DNA of 64,000 nt from Microcella alkaliphila (GTDB taxonomy: Bacteria; Actinomycetota; Actinomycetes; Actinomycetales; Microbacteriaceae). The number at the start of each line of letters is the position of its first letter. Position 1 is the first letter of the stretch. Below the pieces are notes generated by a model that had not been told where the DNA came from, ran no database searches, and was given only the letters and a program-made list of their open reading frames with translations. Shown one piece after another: positions 20,115 to 28,926 of the stretch. The stretch is from contig NZ_SGXT01000017.1 of assembly GCF_004216855.1 (NCBI RefSeq), positions 172,169 through 236,168 of the forward strand. The letters are read 5' to 3'. A program made the translations under genes and the position numbers.

Positions 20115-23100
20115 GGCACCCGACGCCGACACCGTCCTCGGCCGCTTCACCCCCGCGACCCGCGAGTGGTTCACCGGCGCGTTCCCCGGCGCGACGGCCG
20201 CGCAGCTCGGAGCGTGGGACGCGATCTCCTCCGGACGCCACGCCCTCGTTGTCGCCCCCACCGGCTCGGGCAAGACACTCGCCAGCTTCCTGTGGGCGAT
20301 CGACCGCTTCGTCGCCGACCCGACGGCACGCGCCGCCGAGGCCGAGCGCAACGACGAGGGCGCCGCGCGCACCCGCGTCATCTACGTCAGCCCGCTCAAG
20401 GCGCTCGGCGTCGACGTCGAACGCAACCTGCGTGCCCCGCTCATCGGCGTCACCGCGACCGCTGCCCGGCTCGGCACACCTACCCCGCCGATCACCGTCG
20501 GCGTGCGCAGCGGCGACACCCCCACCCAAGAGCGTCGGGCCCTGCAGCGCACTCCGCCCGACATCCTCATCACGACCCCCGAGAGCCTGTACCTGATGCT
20601 CACCTCGTCGGCCCGCGAGACGCTCAGCGGCGTGACGACCGTCATCGTCGACGAGGTGCACGCGGTCGCCGGCACGAAGCGCGGAGTCCACCTCGCCCTC
20701 ACTCTCGAGCGGCTCGACGCCCGGCTCGCCCGCCCCGCGCAGCGCATCGGACTGTCGGCGACCGTGCGGCCGGTCGACGAGGTCGCGCGTTTCCTCGGCG
20801 GACAGACCCCCGTGCAGATCGTGCAGCCGCCGAGCGCCAAGACGTTCGACCTGACCATTTCGGTGCCGGTCGACGACATGACGCAGCCGCCGCGAGCATC
20901 CGACGATGACGATGACCCTGACGCCTCCGGCGCGCCCGCGAACCCCTCCATCTGGCCGCACGTCGAAGAGTCGATCGTCGACCGGGTGCTCGAACACCGC
21001 TCCACCATCGTGTTCGTCAACTCGCGGCGGTTGGCCGAGCGGCTGACGGCGCGGCTCAACGAGATCTACGCGGAACGCGCGCTGGAGCTTGAGGCGAACG
21101 CATCGCGTTCGCGCGACGCCAGCGCCGACGAATCTGCGATTCGTCGAGTCGGCACCGAGCCGACGGCGGCTGCTCCGCCGCTGCTGGCCCGCGCCCACCA
21201 CGGCTCGGTCAGCAAAGACCAGCGCGCCGAGATCGAAGACGACCTGAAGGCCGGGAGGCTGCGCTGCGTCGTCGCGACGAGCAGCCTCGAGCTCGGCATC
21301 GACATGGGCGCCGTCGACCTCGTGATCCAAGTCGAGTCGCCGCCGAGCGTCGCGAGCGCCCTGCAGCGTATCGGCCGCGCCGGCCACCAGGTCGGCGAGG
21401 TCAGCCGCGGCGTGCTCGTGCCCAAGCACCGCATGGACGTGCTGCACGCGGCCGTCACCGGCGAAAGGATGCTCGCGGGCCTCATCGAGGAACTGCGCGT
21501 TCCGGCGAACCCGCTCGACGTACTCGCCCAGCAGACCGTCGCGCACGTCGCGCTCGAGCCGGCCGACATCGACGACTGGTTCGACGCCGTGCGCCGCACC
21601 GCCCCCTTCGCCTCGCTGCCCCGATCCGCCTACGAGGCAGTGCTCGACCTATTGAGCGGCCGCTACCCGAGCGACCGCTTCGCCGAACTGCGGCCCCGCA
21701 TCGTGTGGGACCGCGTGCACGGCACCCTCACCGGGCGGCCCGGAGCGCAACGCCTCGCGGTGACGAGCGGCGGCACGATTCCCGACCGCGGCCTGTTCGG
21801 CGTTTTCCTCGCCGGAGACGGTCCCGGCCGCCGCGTCGGCGAACTCGACGAGGAGATGGTCTACGAGTCGCGCGTCGGCGACGTGATCGCGCTCGGCGCG
21901 ACCAGCTGGCGCATCGACGAGATCACCCGCGACCGCGTCATCGTCACCCCCGCGTTCGGCCAGCCCGGCAAGGTGCCGTTCTGGAAGGGCGACGGGCTCG
22001 GCCGCCCCGCCGAGCTCGGGCGCGCGCTCGGGGCGACCACGCGCGAGCTGGGGGCCGCCGACGCGGGCGAGCGCAGCATCCGCCTCGCATCCGCCGGCCT
22101 CAACGAGCGCGCGATCACGAACCTCGAGGCGCTGCTCGTCGAGCAGACGGCCGCGACCGGGCATCTGCCGAGCGACACGACCCTCGTCGTCGAGCGCTTC
22201 CGCGACGAGCTCGGCGACTGGCGGCTCGTCATGCACTCGCCGTACGGGCTCGGCGTGCACGCGCCGTGGGCGCTCGCGGTATCGGCGCGCATCCGCGAAC
22301 GGCACGGCGTTGACGGCGCCGCGATCGCCGCGGATGACGGCATCGTCGTGCGCCTGCCCGACACCGACGCCGAACCGCCCGGCGCCGAGCTGCTGCTGTT
22401 CGACGCCGACGAGCTGACGCAGATCGTGACCGCTGAGGCGGGGGGATCTGCGCTGTTCGCCAGCCGCTTCCGCGAGTGCGCGGCGCGCGCGCTGCTGCTG
22501 CCGCGCCGCGACCCGGGGCGCCGCAGCCCCCTGTGGCAGCAGCGCCAGCGCGCCGGGCAGCTGCTCGAGGTCGCGCAAGAGTTCCCCGACTTCCCCATCA
22601 CACTCGAGACGCTGCGCGAGGTGCTGAGCGACGTCTACGACCTGGATGCGCTCACCACACTCGCGACGCAGATCGCGCAGCGCTCGGTGCGCGTCGTCGA
22701 GGTCGAAACGCCGTCGCCGTCGCCGTTCGCCCGCTCGCTGCTGTTCGGCTACGTCGCCGCGTTCCTGTACGAGGGAGACAGTCCGCTCGCGGAGCGCCGG
22801 GCGGCGGCGCTCAGCATCGACTCGACGCTGCTCGCCGAACTGCTCGGCCGCGCCGAGCTGCGCGAGGTGCTCGACGCCCGCGTCATCGCCGATGTCGAGG
22901 CCGAACTGCAGCGGCTCGCCCCCGAGCGGCGGGCGCGCGATACGGAGGGCGTCGCCGACCTGCTGCGCCTGCTCGGTCCGCTGTCGGTCGACGAGGTGCG
23001 GCTGCGTTCGGTGGACGGGCTCGATGTCGAGGCGGCGCTTGCCGAGCTGACGCGCGCGAACCGGGCGGTCGCGGTGACGATCGCCGCGCATCCCCGATTC

Positions 23101-24768
23101 GCCGCCGTCGAAGACGCGGCCCGCCTGCGCGACGCTCTCGGCACCCCCGTGCCCATCGGGGTGCCGACCGCGTTCCTCGAACAGGTGCCCGACCCGGTCG
23201 GCGACCTCGTTGCGCGCTATGCCCGCACCCACGGGCCGTTCGCGCTCGCGGACGTCGCCGAGCGCTACGGCATGGGAACAGCGGTGGTGCGGGATGCTCT
23301 GCGTCGGTTGGGCGCGGATCGTCGCGTCATCGAGGGCGAGTTCCGTCCCGACGCCGCGGGTTCCGAGTGGATCGACGCCGAAGTGCTGCGCCGGCTGCGC
23401 ACCCGCAGCCTCGCGGCCCTGCGCAAAGAGATCGAGCCGGTCAGCGCCGGGTCTCTCGGGCGGTTCCTGCCCGCGTGGCAGCACATCGGCGGCAGCCTGC
23501 GCGGCATCGACGGGGTGCTGCAGACCATCGAGCAGCTGCAGGGCGTCGCGCTGCCGGCAAGCGCCTGGGAGTCGCTCGTTCTGCCCGCCCGCGTGCGCGA
23601 CTACTCGCCGGCCTGGCTCGACGAGCTCACCGCATCAGGTGAGGTCGTGTGGGCGGGCGAAGGCTCGCTGCCAGGTAACGATGGCTGGCTGAGCCTGCAC
23701 CTCGCCGAGCTCGCACCGCTGAGCCTGCGGCCTCCCGTCGGCGACGAGTTGAGCGAACGGCAGCAGCGCATCGTCTCGCTGCTCGAGGGCGGCGGCGGAT
23801 ACTTCTTCCGACAGTTGGCCGGCGCACTGCACGACGCCGACGACGCGGGGCTCGTTACCGAACTGTGGAGCCTCGTCTGGTCGGGGCACCTCACCAATGA
23901 CACGATCGCCCCCGTGCGCGCGTTGCTCGGGTCGACATCGAGCCGCACGGCGGGGAAGCGGCGGGCGCCGCGGGCTCGCTCGCGCACGATGAGTGGGTAT
24001 GCGCGGCCGTCGGGCTCCGGGATGCGCGGATCGGCGGCGGCAGGCGGCTCGGCTCTGTCGGCCCGCACCGGCCCGCCCACCGCGGCCGGGCGCTGGGCGC
24101 TGCTGCCCGAGCGCGACGACGACGTCACGCGGCGCACCGCGCACCTGGCCGAGAGCATGCTCGAACGCCACGGCGTCGTCACCCGAGGTGCCGCCCAAGC
24201 CGAAGACGTCGCCGGGGGCTTTGCCCTGCTCTACAAGGTGCTCGCCCAGCTCGAAGAGGCGGGGCGCGTACGCCGCGGCTACTTCGTCGAACACCTCGGC
24301 GCCGCCCAGTTCGGCACGCCGGCGACCGTCGACCGGCTGCGCACGTTCACCCGCGACCCCGACGCGGCCCCCGGTCTGCAGGCGGTCGTGCTCGCCGCGA
24401 CCGACCCCGCCAGCCCCTACGGCGCGGCCCTGCCCTGGCCCGACGCGCGCGTCGACGCGGCCGCCGAGGCTCGCGGCGAGTCGACGAAGCACCGCCCGGG
24501 GCGCAAGGCCGGCTCGCTCGTTGCCCTCGTCGACGGACACCTTGCCGTCTACCTCGAACGCGGCGGCAAGAGCGCCCTGACCTTCACCGACGACGAGGCC
24601 GAACTCGCCGCCGCCGCGACGGAGCTCGCCGCGACCGTGCGGGCGCGGCTTCGAAGCCTGCGGGTCGAACGGATCAACCAGCACAGCGTGTTCGGCACAC
24701 CCCTCGGCGAGGCGCTGCTGGCGGCGGGGTTCGTGGCGACCCCGCAGGGCCTCCGATTGAGGGTGTGA
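20107..24768 (+). CDS. lhr: Lhr-type ATP-dependent DNA helicase
   Basis: 1553 residues, the full length of actinobacterial Lhr (~1500). Motif I APTGSGKTLAS is near residue 50, motif II DEVH in VIVDEVHAVAGTKRG near 181, motif VI IGRAGHQVGEVSRG near 420. The Lhr-core winged-helix and beta-barrel follow, then the long C-terminal domain of the large Lhr form, including DUF4062-independent repeats ending GTPLGEALLAAGFVATPQG. Lhr is a 3'-5' translocase on single-stranded DNA in repair. GTG start overlaps the upstream esterase. It lies 4 bp before a Nei-type glycosylase, an arrangement conserved in actinobacteria that suggests a joint base-damage repair role. Confidence 0.95.
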   Translation: MTEAPDADTVLGRFTPATREWFTGAFPGATAAQLGAWDAISSGRHALVVAPTGSGKTLASFLWAIDRFVADPTARAAEAERNDEGAARTRVIYVSPLKALGVDVERNLRAPLIGVTATAARLGTPTPPITVGVRSGDTPTQERRALQRTPPDILITTPESLYLMLTSSARETLSGVTTVIVDEVHAVAGTKRGVHLALTLERLDARLARPAQRIGLSATVRPVDEVARFLGGQTPVQIVQPPSAKTFDLTISVPVDDMTQPPRASDDDDDPDASGAPANPSIWPHVEESIVDRVLEHRSTIVFVNSRRLAERLTARLNEIYAERALELEANASRSRDASADESAIRRVGTEPTAAAPPLLARAHHGSVSKDQRAEIEDDLKAGRLRCVVATSSLELGIDMGAVDLVIQVESPPSVASALQRIGRAGHQVGEVSRGVLVPKHRMDVLHAAVTGERMLAGLIEELRVPANPLDVLAQQTVAHVALEPADIDDWFDAVRRTAPFASLPRSAYEAVLDLLSGRYPSDRFAELRPRIVWDRVHGTLTGRPGAQRLAVTSGGTIPDRGLFGVFLAGDGPGRRVGELDEEMVYESRVGDVIALGATSWRIDEITRDRVIVTPAFGQPGKVPFWKGDGLGRPAELGRALGATTRELGAADAGERSIRLASAGLNERAITNLEALLVEQTAATGHLPSDTTLVVERFRDELGDWRLVMHSPYGLGVHAPWALAVSARIRERHGVDGAAIAADDGIVVRLPDTDAEPPGAELLLFDADELTQIVTAEAGGSALFASRFRECAARALLLPRRDPGRRSPLWQQRQRAGQLLEVAQEFPDFPITLETLREVLSDVYDLDALTTLATQIAQRSVRVVEVETPSPSPFARSLLFGYVAAFLYEGDSPLAERRAAALSIDSTLLAELLGRAELREVLDARVIADVEAELQRLAPERRARDTEGVADLLRLLGPLSVDEVRLRSVDGLDVEAALAELTRANRAVAVTIAAHPRFAAVEDAARLRDALGTPVPIGVPTAFLEQVPDPVGDLVARYARTHGPFALADVAERYGMGTAVVRDALRRLGADRRVIEGEFRPDAAGSEWIDAEVLRRLRTRSLAALRKEIEPVSAGSLGRFLPAWQHIGGSLRGIDGVLQTIEQLQGVALPASAWESLVLPARVRDYSPAWLDELTASGEVVWAGEGSLPGNDGWLSLHLAELAPLSLRPPVGDELSERQQRIVSLLEGGGGYFFRQLAGALHDADDAGLVTELWSLVWSGHLTNDTIAPVRALLGSTSSRTAGKRRAPRARSRTMSGYARPSGSGMRGSAAAGGSALSARTGPPTAAGRWALLPERDDDVTRRTAHLAESMLERHGVVTRGAAQAEDVAGGFALLYKVLAQLEEAGRVRRGYFVEHLGAAQFGTPATVDRLRTFTRDPDAAPGLQAVVLAATDPASPYGAALPWPDARVDAAAEARGESTKHRPGRKAGSLVALVDGHLAVYLERGGKSALTFTDDEAELAAAATELAATVRARLRSLRVERINQHSVFGTPLGEALLAAGFVATPQGLRLRV

Positions 24769-24772
24769 CGCC

Positions 24773-25549
24773 GTGCCCGAGGGAGACACCGTCCACCGCG
24801 CTGCCCGGCGGCTCGACGCGGCACTCACCGGCAGGGTGCTCACGCGCTGCGACGTGCGCGTGCCGCAGCACGCCACCGTCGACCTGAGCGGCGAAACCGT
24901 CGAGGGCACGGAGGCGTTCGGAAAGCACCTGGTGACGCGGACGTCGACCACGAGCATCCATTCGCATTTGAAGATGGAGGGCGTCTGGCACGTATACCGG
25001 CGCGGCGATCGGTGGCGACGCCCCGCCTTCGAAGCGCGCATCGTGCTCGAGGCGGACGACGTGCAGGCCGTCGGCTTCGCGCTCGGTCAGCTCGACCTCG
25101 TGCCGCGCGCCGAGGAGGGCACGCTCATCGACCACCTCGGGCCCGACCCGCTGCGCGACGAGTTCGACCGGGACGAGGCGCTCGCGCGGCTGACCGCCGA
25201 CCCCGAGCGGCCGATCGGGCTTGCCCTGCTCGACCAGCGGGTGATCGCCGGGCTCGGCAACGACTACCGCAACGAGACGCTCTTCCTTCGCGGGGTGCTA
25301 CCCGAGACCCCGGTCGGCGCGACTGACGCGGCCGCCGCGCTCGACCTCGCCGTGCGGCTCATCCGCGCCAATCGCGACCGCAACGAGCGCACCACCACCG
25401 GCGACACCCGGCGCGACACGCGCCTGTGGGTCGCCCACCGCGACCGCAAGCCGTGCCGGCGCTGCGGAACGCCGATCCGGCGCGGGCTGCTCGGCGAGGA
25501 CGCGCTCAGCGAGCGCATCACCTGGTACTGCCCGAGCTGCCAGCGGTAG
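24773..25549 (+). CDS. nei: Fpg/Nei-family DNA glycosylase (endonuclease VIII-like)
   Basis: 258 residues starting MPEGDTVHRAARRL: after Met removal the catalytic Pro and Glu (P2, E3) are in place. HSHLKMEG (about 62-69) carries the conserved Lys. The H2TH region follows (LLDQRVIAGLGNDYRNETLFLRGV), and the C-terminal zinc finger is CRRCGTPIRRG...WYCPSCQR. It excises oxidised bases and cuts at abasic sites. GTG start at 24773, 4 bp after lhr. The product is probably Nei2-like rather than MutM, judged by the PEGDTVHR start. Confidence 0.93.
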   Translation: MPEGDTVHRAARRLDAALTGRVLTRCDVRVPQHATVDLSGETVEGTEAFGKHLVTRTSTTSIHSHLKMEGVWHVYRRGDRWRRPAFEARIVLEADDVQAVGFALGQLDLVPRAEEGTLIDHLGPDPLRDEFDRDEALARLTADPERPIGLALLDQRVIAGLGNDYRNETLFLRGVLPETPVGATDAAAALDLAVRLIRANRDRNERTTTGDTRRDTRLWVAHRDRKPCRRCGTPIRRGLLGEDALSERITWYCPSCQR

Positions 25550-25561
25550 GCGACCCCGCCA

Positions 25562-26470
25562 CTAGTAGCGGAACAGGCTCTGCCAGTTGCGACCGTCTGC
25601 GTCGGAGACGAGGGCCAGGCTCGTGTCGGCGATGGCGATGCGGCCGCTCGCGGTGACGGCGATCGCTTCCGGCAGGATCGGTGACTCTCCCACCGCCGAC
25701 CACTCGCGGCCGTCTGTCGACACGTGAATGACGCCCTCCGTGTCGATGCCGACCACGCGCGGGAGCGCCGCATCCGCCTCGTTGTTGGCGAGCAGCACGA
25801 GCAGCGGAGCACCGTCGACGAGGTCGAAGGTCGCGCCGCCGTCGGTGGAGGCGACGAGTCCGTCGGCCGTGGTGCCGAGTAGCGTCACGCCGTCCGCCGC
25901 CCAGGCCAGACTGCGAATCGGAGTGACAGCGCCCGTGCTCCACGTCGCGCCGCCGTCATCGCTCAGGAAGACGGCGCCGGTGGCCGAATCCCAGCCGGCC
26001 ACGCGGCTACCGTGCGCCGCCATGGCGTGGAAGTCGACCTCGCCGTCGAGCGCGATCACCGAGGTGGTGCCGTCGTCGGCGAACGCCACAACGCCCAGGT
26101 TCGCGGGGCCCGGCTCACCCTCGGCCGGGTGGCCGGAAAACAGGATGCTGTCGCCCGCGCGAGCCATGCCCATCGCGTCACCCTGCCACTCGCCGACGCG
26201 CGCCGCCTGCGCCGACCCGTCGTCAACAAGCTCGGCAGCGTAGATGCCGTAGTGCGTCGCGATGCGGGCGACACCAGCGCGCTCGTCGACGTCGAGGGCG
26301 TGGACGTGCGTGACGCCGGGGTCGGCGACGACGGCGTCAGGCGCGGGGCCGAACGCGTCGGGGCTCAGCCCGGCGGGAGGCGCACATGCGCCGAGCACGA
26401 ACGCGGTCGCGGCCGCCGCTCCGAGCGCGGCGAGGGTCGAGGAACGGCGCGGGGTCACCGGTCCAGCCAT
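25562..26470 (-). CDS. BNR-repeat lipoprotein, F510_1955 glycosylhydrolase-like family
   Basis: 302 residues. A lipoprotein signal peptide (ALGAAAATAFVLGAC, lipobox LGAC, Cys near residue 29) is followed by a beta-propeller with sialidase/BNR-like repeats (FLSDDGGATWS, VASTDGGATFD, HVSTDGREWS). GVTHVHALDVDERAG and ATHYGIYAAE are typical of the F510_1955 family. True glycosidase activity is doubtful because catalytic residues of sialidases are not visible. It overlaps the DUF305 gene by 16 bp, and this pairing with DUF305 recurs in actinobacteria. Confidence 0.82.
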   Translation of the reverse strand: MAGPVTPRRSSTLAALGAAAATAFVLGACAPPAGLSPDAFGPAPDAVVADPGVTHVHALDVDERAGVARIATHYGIYAAELVDDGSAQAARVGEWQGDAMGMARAGDSILFSGHPAEGEPGPANLGVVAFADDGTTSVIALDGEVDFHAMAAHGSRVAGWDSATGAVFLSDDGGATWSTGAVTPIRSLAWAADGVTLLGTTADGLVASTDGGATFDLVDGAPLLVLLANNEADAALPRVVGIDTEGVIHVSTDGREWSAVGESPILPEAIAVTASGRIAIADTSLALVSDADGRNWQSLFRY

Positions 26471-27069
26471 TCGGTCATGAGCTCGATCTCGGCCTGCTGC
26501 GAGGCGATGATGTTGTCGACGAGGGCGCGCACATCCGGGTGGCGGCCGTTGTCGATCACGTCACGGGCCATGTCGATCGCACCCTCGTGGTGGGCGATCA
26601 TCTGCCGCAGGAACAGGTCGACGGCCTCATCGCCTTCGGCGTCACGCAGCTCGTCGAGTTCGCCCTGCGACAGCATGCCGTCCATGCCGCCGTGGCCGCC
26701 ATGATCGCCATGACCGCCGGCCATGTCACCCATCTCGGGCATGCCCCAGTCGCGCAACCACGAGCGCATCCGTTCGATCTCGGGGCCCTGCTCGGCGGCG
26801 ATCTGCTCGGCAAGCTCGCGCAGCTCGGCGGGCATACCGTCCTTCGCGAGCAGGATCTCGGACATCTCGATCGCCTGCTCGTGGTGCGGAATCATCATCT
26901 GCACGAACATGACGTCGGCCGGGGCGGGCGAGGGGGCACCGTCGTCGACGGTCGGGGTGGGGGTCGCGGAACCCCCGGGGCTTGCGGCGGGAGTGCACGC
27001 CGCGAGCACGGGAGTGAGGGTCAGCGCGGCGGCAAGAGCGAACGCCGCAGACGTACGCGAAATACGCAT
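26455..27069 (-). CDS. DUF305 lipoprotein, probable metal (copper) binding
   Basis: 204 residues. Signal peptide with lipobox LAAC (Cys near residue 25), then a Pro/Thr linker and the four-helix ferritin-like DUF305 domain. Two copies of the hallmark motif are seen: FVQMMIPHHEQAIEMSE (about 54-70) and FLRQMIAHHEGAIDMAR (about 159-175), each with HH, Met and Glu. A His/Gly/Asp-rich loop lies between them (GGHGDHGGHGG). CopM-type DUF305 proteins bind copper outside the cytoplasm. It is the middle gene of a DUF6153-DUF305-BNR set on the minus strand. Confidence 0.9.
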   Translation of the reverse strand: MRISRTSAAFALAAALTLTPVLAACTPAASPGGSATPTPTVDDGAPSPAPADVMFVQMMIPHHEQAIEMSEILLAKDGMPAELRELAEQIAAEQGPEIERMRSWLRDWGMPEMGDMAGGHGDHGGHGGMDGMLSQGELDELRDAEGDEAVDLFLRQMIAHHEGAIDMARDVIDNGRHPDVRALVDNIIASQQAEIELMTEWLDR

Positions 27070-27136
27070 GGGAACAACCTTTCGTGGGAGGGGAGGTGAC
27101 AGGTCGGTGGCTCGAGCGCGTGCTCGAGAGCCACCG

Positions 27137-27529
27137 TCACCTCCGCAGCACGCAGAGTTGATCGAGAGGAGGCGGTGCGGGCTCGGCGCTGGAGTGCGGT
27201 GTCACGGTGCGCGGAGCGTCCACGGGATGTGACCCGACGAGCCCGGGTGCGGGAGGGGCGTAGCGCACCGACGCGAGCAGCGCGACGACGAGCGCCGCGC
27301 ATCCCATGAGCAGCAGGCTGTGATCGTGCCCGTGCTCGTGCTCAGATTCGAGGCCGTGGTGATGGGGCTCGTCGATGGGGGACTCGCTGGTCATCGCGGC
27401 GGGATGCTCGTGGACGGCCACGACGTGGCTGTCGCTTCCGACGTGGTGCGACACCATCGCGACGCCGGCGACCGCCAGCGCGATCGCAGCGGCCAGTCGC
27501 GCGATGCGCGTCAGGATCGACATACCCAC
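27137..27529 (-). CDS. DUF6153-type His-rich membrane protein
   Basis: 130 residues. TM1 (RLAAAIALAVAGVAMVSHHV) and TM2 (LLLMGCAALVVALLASV) surround an extracellular His/Glu-rich segment (EPHHHGLESEHEHGHDHS). The extreme C-terminus LDQLCVLRR is the signature end of the family. The His-rich loop suggests metal binding. It lies upstream of DUF305 with a 67-bp gap. GTG 27529 or ATG 27523 may start translation; no strong ribosome site. Confidence 0.78.
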   Translation of the reverse strand: MGMSILTRIARLAAAIALAVAGVAMVSHHVGSDSHVVAVHEHPAAMTSESPIDEPHHHGLESEHEHGHDHSLLLMGCAALVVALLASVRYAPPAPGLVGSHPVDAPRTVTPHSSAEPAPPPLDQLCVLRR

Positions 27530-27580
27530 GGGAGGTACTATGCCACGCTGCTCTGGGTGTCGACAGCGGCGGCAGTCGTG

Positions 27581-28111
27581 TCAGTCACCGTCGAGCTCGC
27601 GCACCGCGGCCGGGCGCCAGGCGACGATGCGCAGCACCGTCGCGGCGACCAGGGCAACCGTGCCGGCGATGGCGAACGGCAACGCCAGCACCTGGGCGAT
27701 GCGCGGAGGCAGGAAGGCCTCCGGCTGGTAGGGGCCGCTTGCCTGCACCGCGCTGAAGCCGAACTCGGCGGTGACCGCGAGGGCCAGCCCCGCCGCGAAG
27801 GCGAGAGCACCAACGGCCCAGAGCGCGCGCATCCACGGATTGCCGACGACGATCAGTTCGAGCGGTGGGCGGCCGGGGGCGGCGGTCGCTGCGCCCGGGG
27901 CGAGTGCACCGGGGTCGACTTCGGGGGCGCGCGGTGCGGCCGATCGCTGGGCGCGAGGCGAGGACGCGGACGGCGCGCGGGACGCCGCCGCCTGCACCGA
28001 GTTCTGGCCCGACGGCGACACGCCCGCTGCCAGCTGCGCCGGGGCGACGCCCTCTCCCCCGCGCTGGAACACCCGCGGGTACCGCGGGTCGAGCGCAGAC
28101 TCGTCGGGCAT
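27581..28111 (-). CDS. Hypothetical two-helix membrane protein
   Basis: 176 residues from ATG 28111, chosen because AGGAG lies just upstream (an in-frame ATG at 28174 is weaker). The first ~95 residues are disordered, Ala/Pro/Ser-rich and begin PDESALDPRYPRVFQRGG. Two membrane helices follow (WAVGALAFAAGLALAVTAEFG and VLALPFAIAGTVALVAATVLRI). Not recognised beyond this. It is divergent from the thermonuclease gene. Confidence 0.65.
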   Translation of the reverse strand: MPDESALDPRYPRVFQRGGEGVAPAQLAAGVSPSGQNSVQAAASRAPSASSPRAQRSAAPRAPEVDPGALAPGAATAAPGRPPLELIVVGNPWMRALWAVGALAFAAGLALAVTAEFGFSAVQASGPYQPEAFLPPRIAQVLALPFAIAGTVALVAATVLRIVAWRPAAVRELDGD

Positions 28112-28200
28112 GCGGGCTCCTGGGGTGCGGGGCGGTCGGCGAACGGGGCCAATTGAGGTCAGAGTAACCCGCATGCCCGGGCGTGAGGCGAACGGGCCGG

Positions 28201-28206
28201 TAATCT
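28201..28206 (+). promoter_or_regulatory. -10 box TAATCT for leaderless nuclease gene
   Basis: TAATCT, six bases CACGGG, then ATG 28213. Confidence 0.6.
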
Positions 28207-28212
28207 CACGGG

Positions 28213-28728
28213 ATGCCGCGTGCCCGCCTGCGCCCCCTTCTCGGGATGCTCGCCGCAGCCCTTACGATCGGCCTCGGCGGCTGCGCCCTCCTCACCGAGT
28301 TCGACCAGCGGTCGAACGGAATCGACGGCCGCCCGACCGGAGTGGTGGCGTCGATCACCGACGGCGACACGTTGCGGCTGGTGGTCGACGGCGAGGAGTT
28401 GCGCGTGCGCCTCATCGGGATCGACACCCCCGAACTGCGGCCGACTCCCGAGTGTTTCGCGGACGAGGCGACGGACGCGCTCGCCCGGCTGGCGCCGGTG
28501 GGCACCCTCATCGGCTACGAGTACGACGAAGACCCGCAGGACCGCTTCGAGCGTGAACTGATGTACCTGTTCGCCGCCGACGGCACGTTCATCAACCTCG
28601 CCCTCGTCGAGGAGGGCTACGCGCGCGAGCTGCACTACGCGCCGAATTTCCGCTACCGCGACGAGATCCTCGCCGCCGAGGCGGCCGCCCAGGCGGGCGG
28701 GCTGGGGCTGTGGGGCGCCTGCCTGTAG
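28213..28728 (+). CDS. Secreted thermonuclease-family (SNase) lipoprotein
   Basis: 171 residues. Lipoprotein signal peptide (LLGMLAAALTIGLGGC, lipobox LGGC, Cys near residue 24), then the SNase OB-fold: GVVASITDGDTLRLVV (Asp ligand), VRLIGIDTPEL (catalytic Arg plus Asp), FERELMYLFA (Arg/Glu) and FINLALVEEGYAR. The staphylococcal-nuclease catalytic set R-E-R looks present. Likely a surface nuclease for extracellular DNA/RNA. Leaderless start. Downstream (28729-28926) there is no gene, only one long palindromic repeat. Confidence 0.88.
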   Translation: MPRARLRPLLGMLAAALTIGLGGCALLTEFDQRSNGIDGRPTGVVASITDGDTLRLVVDGEELRVRLIGIDTPELRPTPECFADEATDALARLAPVGTLIGYEYDEDPQDRFERELMYLFAADGTFINLALVEEGYARELHYAPNFRYRDEILAAEAAAQAGGLGLWGACL

Positions 28729-28780
28729 ACACGGAATGAGCCGGCTGAGCGCCGCGAGCTAGTGGTAGTGGGCCGGGAAA

Positions 28781-28827
28781 GGTGCGCCGGGGTCACAGCG
28801 ACTACTCCGGTGTAGGAACTCCTACAG
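28781..28827 (-). repeat. Dispersed palindromic repeat, long copy 4
   Basis: GTGCGCCGGGGTC and GCGACTACTCCGG precede TGTAGGAACTCCTACA (28811-28826). It matches the 18543-18588 copy block by block, with the two central bases reversed. It sits between the nuclease and SRAP genes. Confidence 0.85.
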
Positions 28828-28926
28828 CAGAGCAGTCGTGCGAAGTGCGGGAGCCGGCGCTGAGGGCACCACGTTTGGTGCCGAGCATGCGCAACATTGC
28901 ACGTGCGCGGCAACGTTCGGCGTGCG

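Noticed and set aside
21649..23484. 611-codon open frame on the minus strand
   Set aside because: Shadow inside lhr; no domain, no ribosome site, composition typical of antisense frames.
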